A DNA stretch of 64,000 bases from Capsulimonas corticalis (GTDB lineage: Bacteria > Armatimonadota > Armatimonadia > Armatimonadales > Capsulimonadaceae), in assembly GCF_003574315.2 (NCBI RefSeq), contig NZ_AP025739.1, positions 6,696,001 to 6,760,000 of the forward strand, read 5' to 3'. The translations under genes were made by a program, and so were the position numbers. Under the pieces are notes generated by a model that did no database searches, was not told the DNA's origin, and saw only the letters and a list, made by a program, of their open reading frames with translations. The stretch's first letter is position 1. Every line of letters starts with the position of its first letter. Shown here one piece after another: positions 41,045 through 50,530 of the stretch.

Positions 41045-42076
41045 ATGTTATGTCTCAATTGTAAAGTTGCAATGACAGTGTCCGCATGCGGCCTCGCCGC
41101 CATGCTGCTTGGCGGCCAAGCGTCTTACGCTCAGAATTACACGATCAAAGACCTGGGCGTGCTGGGAACAACGAGGTTCAGTATCCCGCACAGCATCAAC
41201 CAGAATGGCCTTGTCGTGGGAGAATCGGATTGGGTCGGAGGCGGCGCCGGCAAGGCGTTCCTCTATCAAAACGGCGTTATGAGCGATCTCAGCACTGCCG
41301 GCAGTTTGAAGAGCATCGCCTACAGCATCAACACCACAGGACAGATTGTTGGCTACATTGAAGATTCGTCGGGCAATACGCATCCGACGCTCTGGCAGAA
41401 TGGGAGCGCCGTCACACTCAACTACCCGGGCTTCGCGCAGGCGATCAATTACGCGGGCGCCATCGCCGGGATCTATGTGGACAGCGGCAATATCAATCAC
41501 GCTTCGCTCTGGACGCCGACTTCGCCCAATGGCGTCACCGGCTCGGTGCGCTCCATCACCACGGGCAACGGATCCGCCAACGCCGTCAACCACTTCTATC
41601 AAGTGGCGGGAAGCTTCTCGGTCGGCAGCGCGACCCACGCGTTTCTCTGGGACGCCACGCACGGACTGAAGGACCTGGGCGATATCGGCGGCTTCGGCCA
41701 GGCGTATGCGACCGGCGTGAGTTACAGCGGCTCCGTGACGGGGAGTTTTGTCGGACCGGTCGGCGGCGGCAACACGGGCTTCCACGCCTTTGTCTGGAAG
41801 CCGACATCGGCGAACGGCGTCACCGGCTCCGTACAGGACCTGGGAATCGGCCAGGCCGCCAGCATCAACAGCTCCGGCCAGATCGTCGGCGTATCGTCGA
41901 ACGCCGCCGCGCTCTGGCAAAACGGCGTCCTGACGAATCTCAACACCGCCATTCCCGCCGGTTCCGGATGGACGCTGTATGAAGCCGACGCCATCAGCGA
42001 TGTCGGCCAGATCGTCGGCGCCGGCAGCCTGAACGGCGGAATGTCGCACGCCTTTCTCCTCACCCCCACGCACTAA
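41045..42076 (+). CDS. HAF-repeat secreted protein
   Basis: 343 residues. Signal-like N-terminus (VSACGLAAMLLGGQASYAQ). HAF repeats of ~45 residues follow: IKDLGVLG, then INxxGxVVGxS and HAFLWxxTxGxKDLG, e.g. SINQNGLVVGES, SINTTGQIVGYI, HAFLWDATHGLKDLG and AHAFLLTPTH at the end. Such proteins probably form a beta-propeller-like surface structure of unknown function. The ATG has AAGGA about 13 bases upstream; a start at 41072 is possible. TTGACA (40946) and TATAAT (40973) lie upstream but 21 bases apart. Confidence 0.85.
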   Translation: MLCLNCKVAMTVSACGLAAMLLGGQASYAQNYTIKDLGVLGTTRFSIPHSINQNGLVVGESDWVGGGAGKAFLYQNGVMSDLSTAGSLKSIAYSINTTGQIVGYIEDSSGNTHPTLWQNGSAVTLNYPGFAQAINYAGAIAGIYVDSGNINHASLWTPTSPNGVTGSVRSITTGNGSANAVNHFYQVAGSFSVGSATHAFLWDATHGLKDLGDIGGFGQAYATGVSYSGSVTGSFVGPVGGGNTGFHAFVWKPTSANGVTGSVQDLGIGQAASINSSGQIVGVSSNAAALWQNGVLTNLNTAIPAGSGWTLYEADAISDVGQIVGAGSLNGGMSHAFLLTPTH

Positions 42077-42125
42077 GCTCAGGCATTTGCGATCCCTCTC
42101 CCACGTCTCAGCAGGTTAGGGCAGG

Positions 42126-42161
42126 TGATTTGCCCGAAGACTTTAGTCCTCGGGCAAATCA
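42126..42161 (+). terminator. Long hairpin after the HAF-repeat gene
   Basis: TGATTTGCCCGA-a-GACT (42126-42142) pairs with AGTC-c-TCGGGCAAATCA, loop TT, giving a 16-bp stem with one mismatch. No T-tract follows. It is 49 bases after the stop and could be a terminator or stabiliser. Confidence 0.55.
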
Positions 42162-42212
42162 GAAACCCTCTCCGCCTCCACGCAGTCATTGAAAATTCCC
42201 TTGCGATTTCTC

Positions 42213-42255
42213 TTGACAGAAAAAGCATGATATTGTATCATTGAGTTAATACAAT
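42213..42255 (+). promoter_or_regulatory. Promoter and operator of the GntR (YtrA-type) operon
   Basis: TTGACA (42213-42218) and TATCAT (42236-42241) are 17 bases apart. A palindrome ATTGTAT-10-ATACAAT (42232-42255) overlaps the -10 and lies 21 bases upstream of the GntR ATG, where an auto-repressor would bind. Confidence 0.85.
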
Positions 42256-42275
42256 TATAAACCACGAAAGAGTCC

Positions 42276-42692
42276 ATGCAGATCCATATCTCAACCGAAG
42301 ACGGGACGCCGATCTATTTGCAGATCGTGAATCAGATCAAGTATCTGGCCGCTTCGGGACGTCTGGAGACCGGCGAGGAGATGCCTCCGATCCGCGTGCT
42401 CGCGGAGCAGCTTCTGGTGACGCCGAACACGGTGGCGCGGGCGTACCGGGAGCTGGAGATGGCGGGCGTGGTGGAGAAGCGGCGTACGGCGGGGACGTAT
42501 GTTTCCGACGCCGGATCGCGGCTCGCGCATCACGAGCAGTGGAAGATCCTGACGCAGCGCGTGGATGTTTTGCTCGCGGAGGCGACCCAGATGAATGTCG
42601 GCGTGGAGCAAGTGCTGGAGCTGGTGAAAGAGCGCAGCGCCGCGATGCGGCCGATGGATGACGGCGCAGAGAAAGTTTCCAAGGAGAAGTGA
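42276..42692 (+). CDS. GntR-family regulator, YtrA subfamily
   Basis: 138 residues. Winged HTH with PIYLQIVNQIKYLAASGRLE, GEEMPPIRVLAEQLLVTPNT and VARAYRELEMAGVVEKRR; then only a short helical tail (about 65 residues) instead of a large effector domain, typical of YtrA-type regulators that control ABC transporters. The start lies 20 bases after the operator palindrome. The downstream ABC ATPase begins five bases after its stop. It most likely represses the whole cluster and releases it on a membrane or metabolite signal. Confidence 0.92.
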   Translation: MQIHISTEDGTPIYLQIVNQIKYLAASGRLETGEEMPPIRVLAEQLLVTPNTVARAYRELEMAGVVEKRRTAGTYVSDAGSRLAHHEQWKILTQRVDVLLAEATQMNVGVEQVLELVKERSAAMRPMDDGAEKVSKEK

Positions 42693-42696
42693 CCCG

Positions 42697-43653
42697 ATGA
42701 CTACCAATCGCATCAATCCGCCCCATGACGGCGGCGTCCCTGTCGTGGAGATCCGCAATCTGACGCGCCGCTTCGGCCCGAAGGTCGCGCTGGACGATGT
42801 GAGCCTGACGGTCCCCGCCGGCGTCGTCTTTGGCCTGGTCGGCGAGAACGGCGCGGGAAAGACGACGCTGATCAAGCATGTCCTCGGGCTGCTCAAGGCG
42901 CAGGAGGGATCGGTGCGTATCTTCGGCAAGGACCCGGTGGAGGATCCGGTCGGGGTGCTGTCGCGCATCGGCTATCTCGCGGAGGAAACGAGCCTGCCCG
43001 GCTGGATGACGGTGCATGAGCTCATGCGCTACACGCAGGCGTTCTACCCGACCTGGGACGAAGCGTTCGCGGAGCAATTGCGCGGCGAGTTCGGTCTTGA
43101 CGTCCGCGCCACGGTGAAGAACCTCTCCAAAGGACAGCGCGCCCGCGCCGGCCTGCTGGCGGCGCTCTCCTACCGGCCCGATCTGCTGCTGCTCGACGAA
43201 CCGTCGTCGGGCCTCGATCCGATCGTCCGGCGCGATATCCTGGGCGCGATCATCCGCACGATCGCCGACGAGGGGCGCACGGTGCTGTTCTCCTCGCATC
43301 TGCTGAGCGAAGTCGAGCGCGTTTCGGATTACGTCGCAATGGTGCGCGGCGGCAAAATCGTGTTCGCCGACGCATTGGACACGATCAAGGAAACGCACTT
43401 CAAAGCCACGCTGCAGTTCGCCGAAGCGCGCAAGACGGCTCCGCAGATCCCCGGCGTGCTGCACTGGGAAGGCCTGGGCGGCGAATGGACCGCCGGCCGC
43501 GAGTGGACCGCCGTCTGCCACGGCCGCCCCGCCGAGATCGCCGCCGCCGCCGTATTGCACGGCGCCCGCATGGTCGCGCACTCGCCCGCCTCGCTCGACG
43601 ATATCTTTGTGGCCCGCGTCGGCGCCAAGATCGCGGTCGCGCAGGAGGATTGA
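42697..43653 (+). CDS. ABC transporter ATP-binding protein
   Basis: 318 residues from MTTNRINPPHDGGV; AAGGAG 11-16 bases upstream. Walker A GENGAGKTT; Q-loop region YLAEETSLPGWMTVHELMRY; signature LSKGQRARAGL (Lys instead of the usual Gly in LSGGQ); Walker B LLLLDEPSSGLD; H-loop SSHLLSEVERV. The C-terminal ~70 residues after the Walker core (LEAPQIPG region) fit the accessory segment of ABC-2 exporter ATPases. It is the only ATPase in the cluster, so it should serve the four membrane proteins that follow. The next ATG comes three bases after the stop. Confidence 0.95.
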   Translation: MTTNRINPPHDGGVPVVEIRNLTRRFGPKVALDDVSLTVPAGVVFGLVGENGAGKTTLIKHVLGLLKAQEGSVRIFGKDPVEDPVGVLSRIGYLAEETSLPGWMTVHELMRYTQAFYPTWDEAFAEQLRGEFGLDVRATVKNLSKGQRARAGLLAALSYRPDLLLLDEPSSGLDPIVRRDILGAIIRTIADEGRTVLFSSHLLSEVERVSDYVAMVRGGKIVFADALDTIKETHFKATLQFAEARKTAPQIPGVLHWEGLGGEWTAGREWTAVCHGRPAEIAAAAVLHGARMVAHSPASLDDIFVARVGAKIAVAQED

Positions 43654-43656
43654 CCC

Positions 43657-45345
43657 ATGGCGGTACAGCTAATACACGCGCCAGCGTCCGCCAGCGGCGA
43701 CATACCGGCGGGTGCGGGGATTGGACGATACCTCTGGATGCGGTTCCATCGGATGTTCGGCGGCGTCCTGCTGTTCTGCCTGGTGACAACGCTGATCGAT
43801 CGCCTCTTTTTCGCGGGCCCGATCGGAACTCAGGGGCGCGAGCGAGATTTCTCTCATCTTCTCCTGATGATGCTGCCGCCGGGAGCGCTCCTGCTATCGC
43901 CCCTCGTGGCGATCTTCGATATTGACGAGACGCTCTGGACGCTGCCCTTGCGCACCAAGACTCTGATCGGCTGGCTGCTGTTTTATGGCTGCGCCGGGAG
44001 CGCGCTGTGCTGGTTGATCGATGTGGTTTGCATCTGGCGGCCGGCGGGAGTCGATGTTCCCATCGCCTGGCCGGCCGCCGCGGCCGCCGCCGCGCTCGCC
44101 ACGTTATTCTCGGTCCGCTGTCAGCCGTTCGCGCCCGGCGCGGTGCAAGGATTTGTTTACCTGCTGAGCGCTTCTGTACTCATCGGCGCCGGAGCATGCG
44201 CCGTCGGCGCGGCCCCAGCCGCCCTCACCGCCGGCTATCTCGGAGTGATTCCCGTCGCCGCTCTTCTGGCGGTCGCCGGAGCGAAGCGAACGCGGAGCGG
44301 CAATATGGTCGCCGTCCCCACGCTGCGACGTGAGTTCAGTTCCCGGCCGCTGCTCGGACGCTTCCGTTCCCCGAGCAGCGCTCAGGTCTGGCGCGAATCG
44401 CACAGCTCACGATTTTTAGCGGCGACCCTTTGCGCGATCTGCGGCGTCTTCACGCTGCCGGCCCTCGCCACGTCCACCGCCACGGAAATCAGCGTTCTCA
44501 CCTTCCTAACGCACGGCGCGCACATCGTCAACGCCAGCCTCTGGGCGGAACTTGCGCCGGTGATGATCGGCCTGATCCTGGCGGGAAACACTCTGACGGG
44601 CGGCATGAGTTTGGGACTTGGCGCGGACAGCGGAAAAAAGGGCGCGGAGGACACCACACGGACACCGATATTCGCCGCCTATCCGATCGACTACGCCACG
44701 CAAGTCAGAGCCAAGCTTCGCGTCGCGGCGGACAGCGCCCTCGCATCAATGATCGCCGTCCTTCCTTTTCTGATCATCTGGCTGGCGCAGACAGGCTGGG
44801 AGGGTGAGCGGCGGGAATATCTCGGCGCGGCGCTGTGGAGCGCCCTCGGCGCTCACGCCCCGGAAAAAGCCGTCGCGGCCTTCCTGCTCCTGCCCGTTCT
44901 GCTCTGGAAGATGCAGGCGGACACGCTGTGCATCACCTTGACCGGCCGCCGCTGGATCTCCGGAACGTTCTATGTCGGGCTTCTGGGCCTGCTGGCGATC
45001 CCGCAATTCAGCCACGCTCTGCTCGCAGCCGCCAAATATCTCCTCGCCCATCCGATGTCTCCCCCAGTCATCGCGGCACTGGCGACGGCGGCGCTATTGA
45101 AGCTGGCGCTCACCGTCTTTCTCACCGTCATCTTACGCCGGCGCCGCATGGTGACCACCCAGACATTACGCCAGGTCCTGATAGGATGGACAACCGCCGC
45201 CGCCCTATTCTTCACCATGATCTGCGCCGCCTTCGCCCCGGTTCAGATCTCCTGGCAGTCGGCAGCTCTGACCGTCATTCTCCTCATGCCCGGCGTTCGC
45301 CTCGCCCTCGCCCCGCTCGCGCTCGCCTGGGGACGTAGCCGATGA
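43657..45345 (+). CDS. Paralogous polytopic membrane protein 1 of the ABC cluster
   Basis: 562 residues, about a dozen hydrophobic segments. Opens with MAVQLIHAPAS, then IGRYLWMRFHRMFGG before the first helix. Conserved with the next three genes: DETLWTLPLRTKTLIGWLLF, CIWRPAGVDVP, LTHGAHIVNASLWAEL, and the end ILLMPGVRLALAPLALAWGR. No ATPase domain, so probably a permease subunit of the ABC system encoded just upstream. No described family could be assigned. AGGAGG overlaps the end of the ATPase gene. Confidence 0.75.
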   Translation: MAVQLIHAPASASGDIPAGAGIGRYLWMRFHRMFGGVLLFCLVTTLIDRLFFAGPIGTQGRERDFSHLLLMMLPPGALLLSPLVAIFDIDETLWTLPLRTKTLIGWLLFYGCAGSALCWLIDVVCIWRPAGVDVPIAWPAAAAAAALATLFSVRCQPFAPGAVQGFVYLLSASVLIGAGACAVGAAPAALTAGYLGVIPVAALLAVAGAKRTRSGNMVAVPTLRREFSSRPLLGRFRSPSSAQVWRESHSSRFLAATLCAICGVFTLPALATSTATEISVLTFLTHGAHIVNASLWAELAPVMIGLILAGNTLTGGMSLGLGADSGKKGAEDTTRTPIFAAYPIDYATQVRAKLRVAADSALASMIAVLPFLIIWLAQTGWEGERREYLGAALWSALGAHAPEKAVAAFLLLPVLLWKMQADTLCITLTGRRWISGTFYVGLLGLLAIPQFSHALLAAAKYLLAHPMSPPVIAALATAALLKLALTVFLTVILRRRRMVTTQTLRQVLIGWTTAAALFFTMICAAFAPVQISWQSAALTVILLMPGVRLALAPLALAWGRSR

Positions 45346-45383
45346 CCGCGCAAGATTATCAAAGCGAGGGGAGGAACTAACCC

Positions 45384-47096
45384 ATGGCTGTCCAGATAGC
45401 TCGCTTATCCGCGCGCACGCGCCGGCTCAGTCCGTTTCAGAGTTATGCTCTGTATCTTTGGACGCAGTATCGCCTGAACTTTGCCGTCGTTGCGTTGCCA
45501 TGGCTGATATCGGCCCTGCTTGCGCATTTCGCGTACGCTGGGCAAATCACGTCACTGCAGCAGTGCGATGGACTAAAATCGGTGACGATGCTTGCATTCC
45601 CATTGCTGACCATCCTGTCGCCGCTGGTGCTGCTTTCCAAAATCGACGACCGATTATGGACTCTGCCGATCAAAACGCGTACTCTGGTCGCCTGGAACAT
45701 GACGATTGGCGCGGCGGCCGTCGCCCTCTTGTGGATCGTCACGACGTTTATGATCTGGCGTCCGGTCGGGCTGAACGCCCCGCTTTTGGGGCCGGCGGCG
45801 CTGCTCGCGGCGCTTTACGCCTGGTCGTTCGCCGTTACCCGATGGCCAGGCGGCTTCAGAATCATCGCCGAAATCGCCTATGTGATCGGCGCCTACGCTG
45901 CAACAAAACTCGCCGCCGCTGGCGCTGCACATGCCATACCTGATGGCGTTCTCACAGCGGCCTATTTTGCGATTGCGATGCTGGCGTTTCCACCCGCCGC
46001 TGCCGGAGCTCAGTATACGCGAAGCGGAATGGAGAAAGTTCGAAGAGAAGCACGGAGGGGCCGCGCCAACTCAGCGCTTCTCGCAAAGTTTCGCACGCCG
46101 GAACACGCACAGCTCTGGTACGAATGGCGAGCACGCCGATGGGCAATCCTCTCCCTCTCATTGGCTCCCGGCGTTCTGGCGCTGCTGTGCCCCGTATTGG
46201 CGCGCGTCATCACGAATGCGCCGCCGCTCCCAAACCATTGGAGTCTTTACGGAGTTTCGTCGATCAATTGGATTTTCGTCTGTGTCAACTTTGCCGTGAT
46301 CGTCGCCTTCTCGATGATCACCGGCGCATTCGCTCCAAGATATCTGGGAAGTAAAGCACGTCCGCAGGGCGCCATGGCTTTGCGGTTCGCCATCGCCGAT
46401 CTCGGCGTGGCGGCGTTTCTCAAAGTACGCCCTATGGACGCCACCGCTTTCATCGTCGTGAACCTGCGCGTAATCACTCTTATGACGGCGGCCATGTGGA
46501 TATCCCTCATCCCCAGCATCGTCCTCTGGCTGCTAGCGCCGACGACGATGGGATCCTTCCCAACCACGCAGGGCCATGCATTGATTGCAGTGCTGAGCGC
46601 TCCTGGGAATGTGCATCTCTGCCTGCTGGCGATCGCCGCTTTGATCGGTTCCGTATTCCTCAGCTGGACGGTCCAAGCGGAGATGCTTACATTGAGCCTG
46701 ACCGGGCGAGGATGGATCATCATCGGAGGCTATTACACGATAAAAGTGACGCTGCTCCTCACTGCTCTGGGACTGGACTGGCTGAACATGTTGCCCTACG
46801 CCCCTGTGTCTCTCGTCGTGATTGGAGCCATCACTCTCAGCGCCTCCATCAAGCTGTTGCTTTTGATCCAGTCAATGCGCGCTTTGCGTCGAAGCCGGCG
46901 AGTCCCGGTTTCGACGATACGGCGAGCATCCATCGCATGGGCAATCACCGCCGGCTTCTTCTTTGCGCTATTCTGCGCCGCGCTCGCCCCCCAAGGCGTC
47001 GCATGGTGGGTGACGGCGCTGGGCGTATTTCTGCTTATGCCGGGGCTTGGGTTATCGATCGCCGCGCCGGCGTTCGCCTGGGACAGAAACCGATGA
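45384..47096 (+). CDS. Paralogous polytopic membrane protein 2 of the ABC cluster
   Basis: 570 residues. The start MAVQIARLSARTRRLSPFQS and the core DDRLWTLPIKTRTLVAWNMT, FMIWRPVGLNAPLLGPAAL, and the ending LMPGLGLSIAAPAFAWDRNR align with the other three, but this copy is the most divergent (SLYGVSSINWIFVCV replaces the LTHGAH motif). GGGAGGA precedes the ATG. Separated from copy 1 by 38 bases with a leftover TGACCGCGC-like stretch, which also occurs in the following junctions. Confidence 0.75.
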   Translation: MAVQIARLSARTRRLSPFQSYALYLWTQYRLNFAVVALPWLISALLAHFAYAGQITSLQQCDGLKSVTMLAFPLLTILSPLVLLSKIDDRLWTLPIKTRTLVAWNMTIGAAAVALLWIVTTFMIWRPVGLNAPLLGPAALLAALYAWSFAVTRWPGGFRIIAEIAYVIGAYAATKLAAAGAAHAIPDGVLTAAYFAIAMLAFPPAAAGAQYTRSGMEKVRREARRGRANSALLAKFRTPEHAQLWYEWRARRWAILSLSLAPGVLALLCPVLARVITNAPPLPNHWSLYGVSSINWIFVCVNFAVIVAFSMITGAFAPRYLGSKARPQGAMALRFAIADLGVAAFLKVRPMDATAFIVVNLRVITLMTAAMWISLIPSIVLWLLAPTTMGSFPTTQGHALIAVLSAPGNVHLCLLAIAALIGSVFLSWTVQAEMLTLSLTGRGWIIIGGYYTIKVTLLLTALGLDWLNMLPYAPVSLVVIGAITLSASIKLLLLIQSMRALRRSRRVPVSTIRRASIAWAITAGFFFALFCAALAPQGVAWWVTALGVFLLMPGLGLSIAAPAFAWDRNR

Positions 47097-47133
47097 CGCG
47101 CTTTTTTGATAACGAAGGGAAGGATCTCGATCC

Positions 47134-48801
47134 ATGTTGACGCAAGTTCTTCGGTCGCCGGCAAGCCCGCGCCGCTACTCGGCGGCGCAGGGGATAGCGC
47201 TTTACCTTTGGATGCGATTCCGCCGGATGTTTGAACTGATCGCCGCCGTTTGGCTCATTTCGGCGCTCGCGGATCAGATGTTCCTCACGGGGCGGATCGC
47301 TTCGTTCGCCGACGCCGTAAAAGGGCCACATCTGATCTCGATGGTGCTGATCCCTGGGCTGCTGCTACTGGCGCCGATGGTGGCGATCTCTGAAATCGAC
47401 GAGAATTTATGGACGCTGCCGGTGCGCACCCAAACCCTCGTCGGCTGGCTGATGTGTTATGGCTGCGCCGGAGTCGCGCTGTTCTGGATCGCCAACGCCG
47501 TTTGTGTTTGGCGGCCGGCGGGCCTGGATGTTCCCATCTGGTGGCCTGCCGCGCTGCTCGTCGCGATCCAGGCGACGGCGCTCGGAGTCCGCTGCCAGCC
47601 CTTCACCTTCGGCGCGCTGCATGCGCTGATTTATTCGCTCTGCACGATTTTCCTCGTTGTCGGCGGCGGGATCGCCTACGCAAACCATGTCACGCCAGAG
47701 GCGCTGGGCGTGCGTTATTTGACGGTGGCGGCGCTCGCGTACATTCTGGGGGTTGTCGGCGCCGAGCGAATGCGCAGCGGCGATTGGATCGGCGGCGTCA
47801 GTCACGCGGACGTGAACTCCGGACGCACGTTGCAGGGAAAATTTCGTTCGGCGAGCCGCGCTCAAGCCTGGTTCGAATGGCGCAATCATGGGTTTTATAT
47901 CACGGCGGCCGTCGCGGGCCTCGGCGCGCTGACGCTGCCGGTTCTGTTCATCCCCTTGATCTCGGAGATCCGCGTAATCACGCTTCTGACGCACGGCGCG
48001 CATCATGTCTACGCCAATATGTGGGCGGCAAACGTCCCGCCGTTTCTGGTCGTAGCCGTGCTGTACTTTTCGCTTGTGTTTGGCTGCGCATCGCCGGGAA
48101 TGCGGGAAAGCGACAAGACCCTGTCGCAGTTTCTCGCGACACGCCCGGTCGACTGCACGGGCCTGGTGGCCGGCAAGCTGCGCGCGGCGGCGCTGAGCGC
48201 CGGCGCCGCCTGGGCGTCCCTCGCCCCATTCTTCCTCATCTGGATGCTGCTTCCCGCGTACGAGTACGGCCAGCGCGAATTCCTCGGGCAAGCGCTCTGG
48301 AGCGCCCTCGCCACGGTGATCGACGCCCGGTGGGTAATGGCGGGCGTGGCGGGATTTTTGCTCTTGCTCCTTTTGAGCTGGAAGCTCCAGGTCGATACGC
48401 TATTCCTCCAGCTCACGGGGCGGCCCTGGGCGCCATGGGCGTTCACCGGCATTATTGTGCTGCCGCTCGCCATTCCGCCCTTCTATAGCCACGTCCTTCA
48501 CAACGCTGCATTCCAGCCATACCTCGCCGGCGCGGCCGTGGGCGCCGCCCTGGTGAAGCTGGCGTCCACAGCCTTTATCGTTCGCGCGCTTCGCCGGCGA
48601 GGGATCATCTCCGCGCGCACCCTGAACATCTCCCTCGCAGTCTGGGCCGGCGCGGCCTTGCTCTTGATCGGTCTGTTCTGCGCCACGCTTGCGCCATACC
48701 ACATCGCCTGGTGGCAAACGGCCGCCGGCGTCCTCTTATTCATGCCGGGCGTCCGCCTCGCCCTGGCGCCGCTGGCGCTCGCCTGGGACCGAAGCCGGTG
48801 A
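47134..48801 (+). CDS. Paralogous polytopic membrane protein 3 of the ABC cluster
   Basis: 555 residues. ALYLWMRFRRMFELIAAVWL, DENLWTLPVRTQTLVGWLMC, CVWRPAGLDVPIWWPAALLV, VITLLTHGAHHVYANMWAAN and the end FMPGVRLALAPLALAWDRSR match copies 1 and 4 closely. The C-terminal part carries a further cluster of helices. GGAAGG precedes the ATG. 37 bases from copy 2. Confidence 0.75.
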   Translation: MLTQVLRSPASPRRYSAAQGIALYLWMRFRRMFELIAAVWLISALADQMFLTGRIASFADAVKGPHLISMVLIPGLLLLAPMVAISEIDENLWTLPVRTQTLVGWLMCYGCAGVALFWIANAVCVWRPAGLDVPIWWPAALLVAIQATALGVRCQPFTFGALHALIYSLCTIFLVVGGGIAYANHVTPEALGVRYLTVAALAYILGVVGAERMRSGDWIGGVSHADVNSGRTLQGKFRSASRAQAWFEWRNHGFYITAAVAGLGALTLPVLFIPLISEIRVITLLTHGAHHVYANMWAANVPPFLVVAVLYFSLVFGCASPGMRESDKTLSQFLATRPVDCTGLVAGKLRAAALSAGAAWASLAPFFLIWMLLPAYEYGQREFLGQALWSALATVIDARWVMAGVAGFLLLLLLSWKLQVDTLFLQLTGRPWAPWAFTGIIVLPLAIPPFYSHVLHNAAFQPYLAGAAVGAALVKLASTAFIVRALRRRGIISARTLNISLAVWAGAALLLIGLFCATLAPYHIAWWQTAAGVLLFMPGVRLALAPLALAWDRSR

Positions 48802-48835
48802 CAACGCGACTGTTTGGGAACGAACGGGGGAAACC

Positions 48836-50530
48836 ATGACGGTTCAAATCGCGCGGACGCCGGCCCTTCGGCGCGGCGAGACGCCGGCGGCGCTCGGCAT
48901 CGCTCGTTATCTCTGGATGCGCTTCCACCGCATGCTCGGAAGCATCGTCGCGCTTCTGGTCGTTTCGACCTTACTGGACCGCGCGAACCTCTGGAGCAGA
49001 GCCGGCGCTTCGGCGGACGCCCGAGACTGCTCCCATGTGCTTTTGATGCTGCTCATGCCGGTGCTGCTTGTCCTCGGCCCGATGATCGCGGTTTTTGAAT
49101 ATGACCGAAATCTCTGGCTGCTTCCCCTGCGCACGCAAACTCTCGTCGCCTGGCTGATGCTTTACGGAAGCGGCTGTATTGCGCTGTTTTGGATCGTGGA
49201 TGCGGTTTGCGTCTGGCGTCCCGCCGGATGGAACGCGCCGATATTGTTTCCGGCGGCGGCGCTCGCCGGCGCGCAGGCCCTCGTGTTCGCGATCCATTGT
49301 CAGCCGATCACATCCGGGAAGCTTCGGGCCGCGGCTTACTTGATGTGCGCGGCCGTTCTCCTGGGCGCGGGGGCCGGCGCGTCCGCGCTGGGCGCATCTC
49401 CCGCAGTGCTCGCCGCCGGCTCACTGGCGCTGATCCCGATGGCTTACGCCGCAGCCGTGACGGGAGCGGCGCGGACCCGGCGTGGAGACATTCTCGTTCA
49501 CAGGGGCAAGGCCGATCGCCGTGTATCAGGCGCGCTCCGCGAACGGTTTCCGTCGGCCCGCCACGCCCAGCTTTGGTGGGAGTCGCATTGGTATCGTCCG
49601 TATGCGGCGACCATCGCCGTCATCTGCATTGGGGCGCTTTCGCTGCCCATACTCGCCGCCACGTTCACCGAGGAAAACAGCGCCGTCACAGCTCTAACAC
49701 ACGGCGCGCGCCATATCATCGTGAATATCTGGGCGGATCTCGCCCCGTTAATTCTGGAAATCGCCCTGGCGATCACGGCCATGGTTCTTGGGATCGGGCT
49801 GGGATTCCAAGGATCTGGAACGCCGCAGGGCAGCACGACTCAGCCGCAATTCTTCGCCGCCTTTCCGATGGACTGCGCGGCCCGAGTGGCGGCGAAGCTG
49901 CGGACGGCGGCGGCAGGCTCCATCGCGGCAATGATCGGCGCCGCGCCATTCCTCATTTTATGGCTCGCGCAGCCCGCCTGGGAGCATGGGCGGCGGATAA
50001 CCCTTGCCGCAGCTCTGTGGAGCGTGCTGGGTTTCCATGCGCTGACGATCGCCGTCGCCGGTCTTCTCCTCCTGACGATGCTCATTTGGAAGCTCCAGAC
50101 CGAAACGCTGTGCCTGACTTTGACCGGCCGTCCCTGGGTCTTTGGCGCGGCATACGCGCTCATCATTCTGCCGCTCTCGATCCCGCATGTCAGCAATTGG
50201 CTCATCGAAACCACAAGCCATGTTTTCTCGGCTCCCGCGAAGATTCCGTTCCTCGGCGGCGCGCTCGCCGTCGCCGTTCTGCTGAAACTCGCGATCAGCG
50301 CTTCTCTGCTCAGACAAATGCGACGCCGTGGTTTGATGTCCGCGCAAACTCTGCGCCAAACCCTCACTCTCTGGTCGGCGGCCACCGGCGCTCTCCTCAT
50401 CCTGTCGTGCGCGGCGGTTCCCTCGGAATACGCGCCCTGGCCGCAAACCGCCCTGTTCGTCATTCTCCTGATGCCCGGCGTCCGCCTCGCCCTCGCGCCA
50501 TTTGCGGCGGCGTGGGACCGAAGCCGATAA
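48836..50530 (+). CDS. Paralogous polytopic membrane protein 4 of the ABC cluster
   Basis: 564 residues from the ATG at 48836; an upstream in-frame extension overlaps copy 3 and is not favoured. Conserved blocks: IARYLWMRFHRMLGSIVALL, DRNLWLLPLRTQTLVAWLML, CVWRPAGWNAPILFPAAALA, VTALTHGARHIIVNIWADLA, and LLMPGVRLALAPFAAAWDRS at the end. It closes the cluster; no terminator is obvious and the ~500 AT-rich bases follow. Confidence 0.75.
   Translation: MTVQIARTPALRRGETPAALGIARYLWMRFHRMLGSIVALLVVSTLLDRANLWSRAGASADARDCSHVLLMLLMPVLLVLGPMIAVFEYDRNLWLLPLRTQTLVAWLMLYGSGCIALFWIVDAVCVWRPAGWNAPILFPAAALAGAQALVFAIHCQPITSGKLRAAAYLMCAAVLLGAGAGASALGASPAVLAAGSLALIPMAYAAAVTGAARTRRGDILVHRGKADRRVSGALRERFPSARHAQLWWESHWYRPYAATIAVICIGALSLPILAATFTEENSAVTALTHGARHIIVNIWADLAPLILEIALAITAMVLGIGLGFQGSGTPQGSTTQPQFFAAFPMDCAARVAAKLRTAAAGSIAAMIGAAPFLILWLAQPAWEHGRRITLAAALWSVLGFHALTIAVAGLLLLTMLIWKLQTETLCLTLTGRPWVFGAAYALIILPLSIPHVSNWLIETTSHVFSAPAKIPFLGGALAVAVLLKLAISASLLRQMRRRGLMSAQTLRQTLTLWSAATGALLILSCAAVPSEYAPWPQTALFVILLMPGVRLALAPFAAAWDRSR

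Noticed and set aside
42337-43581. Reverse-strand frame of 414 codons across the GntR and ABC ATPase genes
   Set aside because: The plus-strand genes carry full Walker and HTH motifs; this frame is Arg-rich with no pattern.
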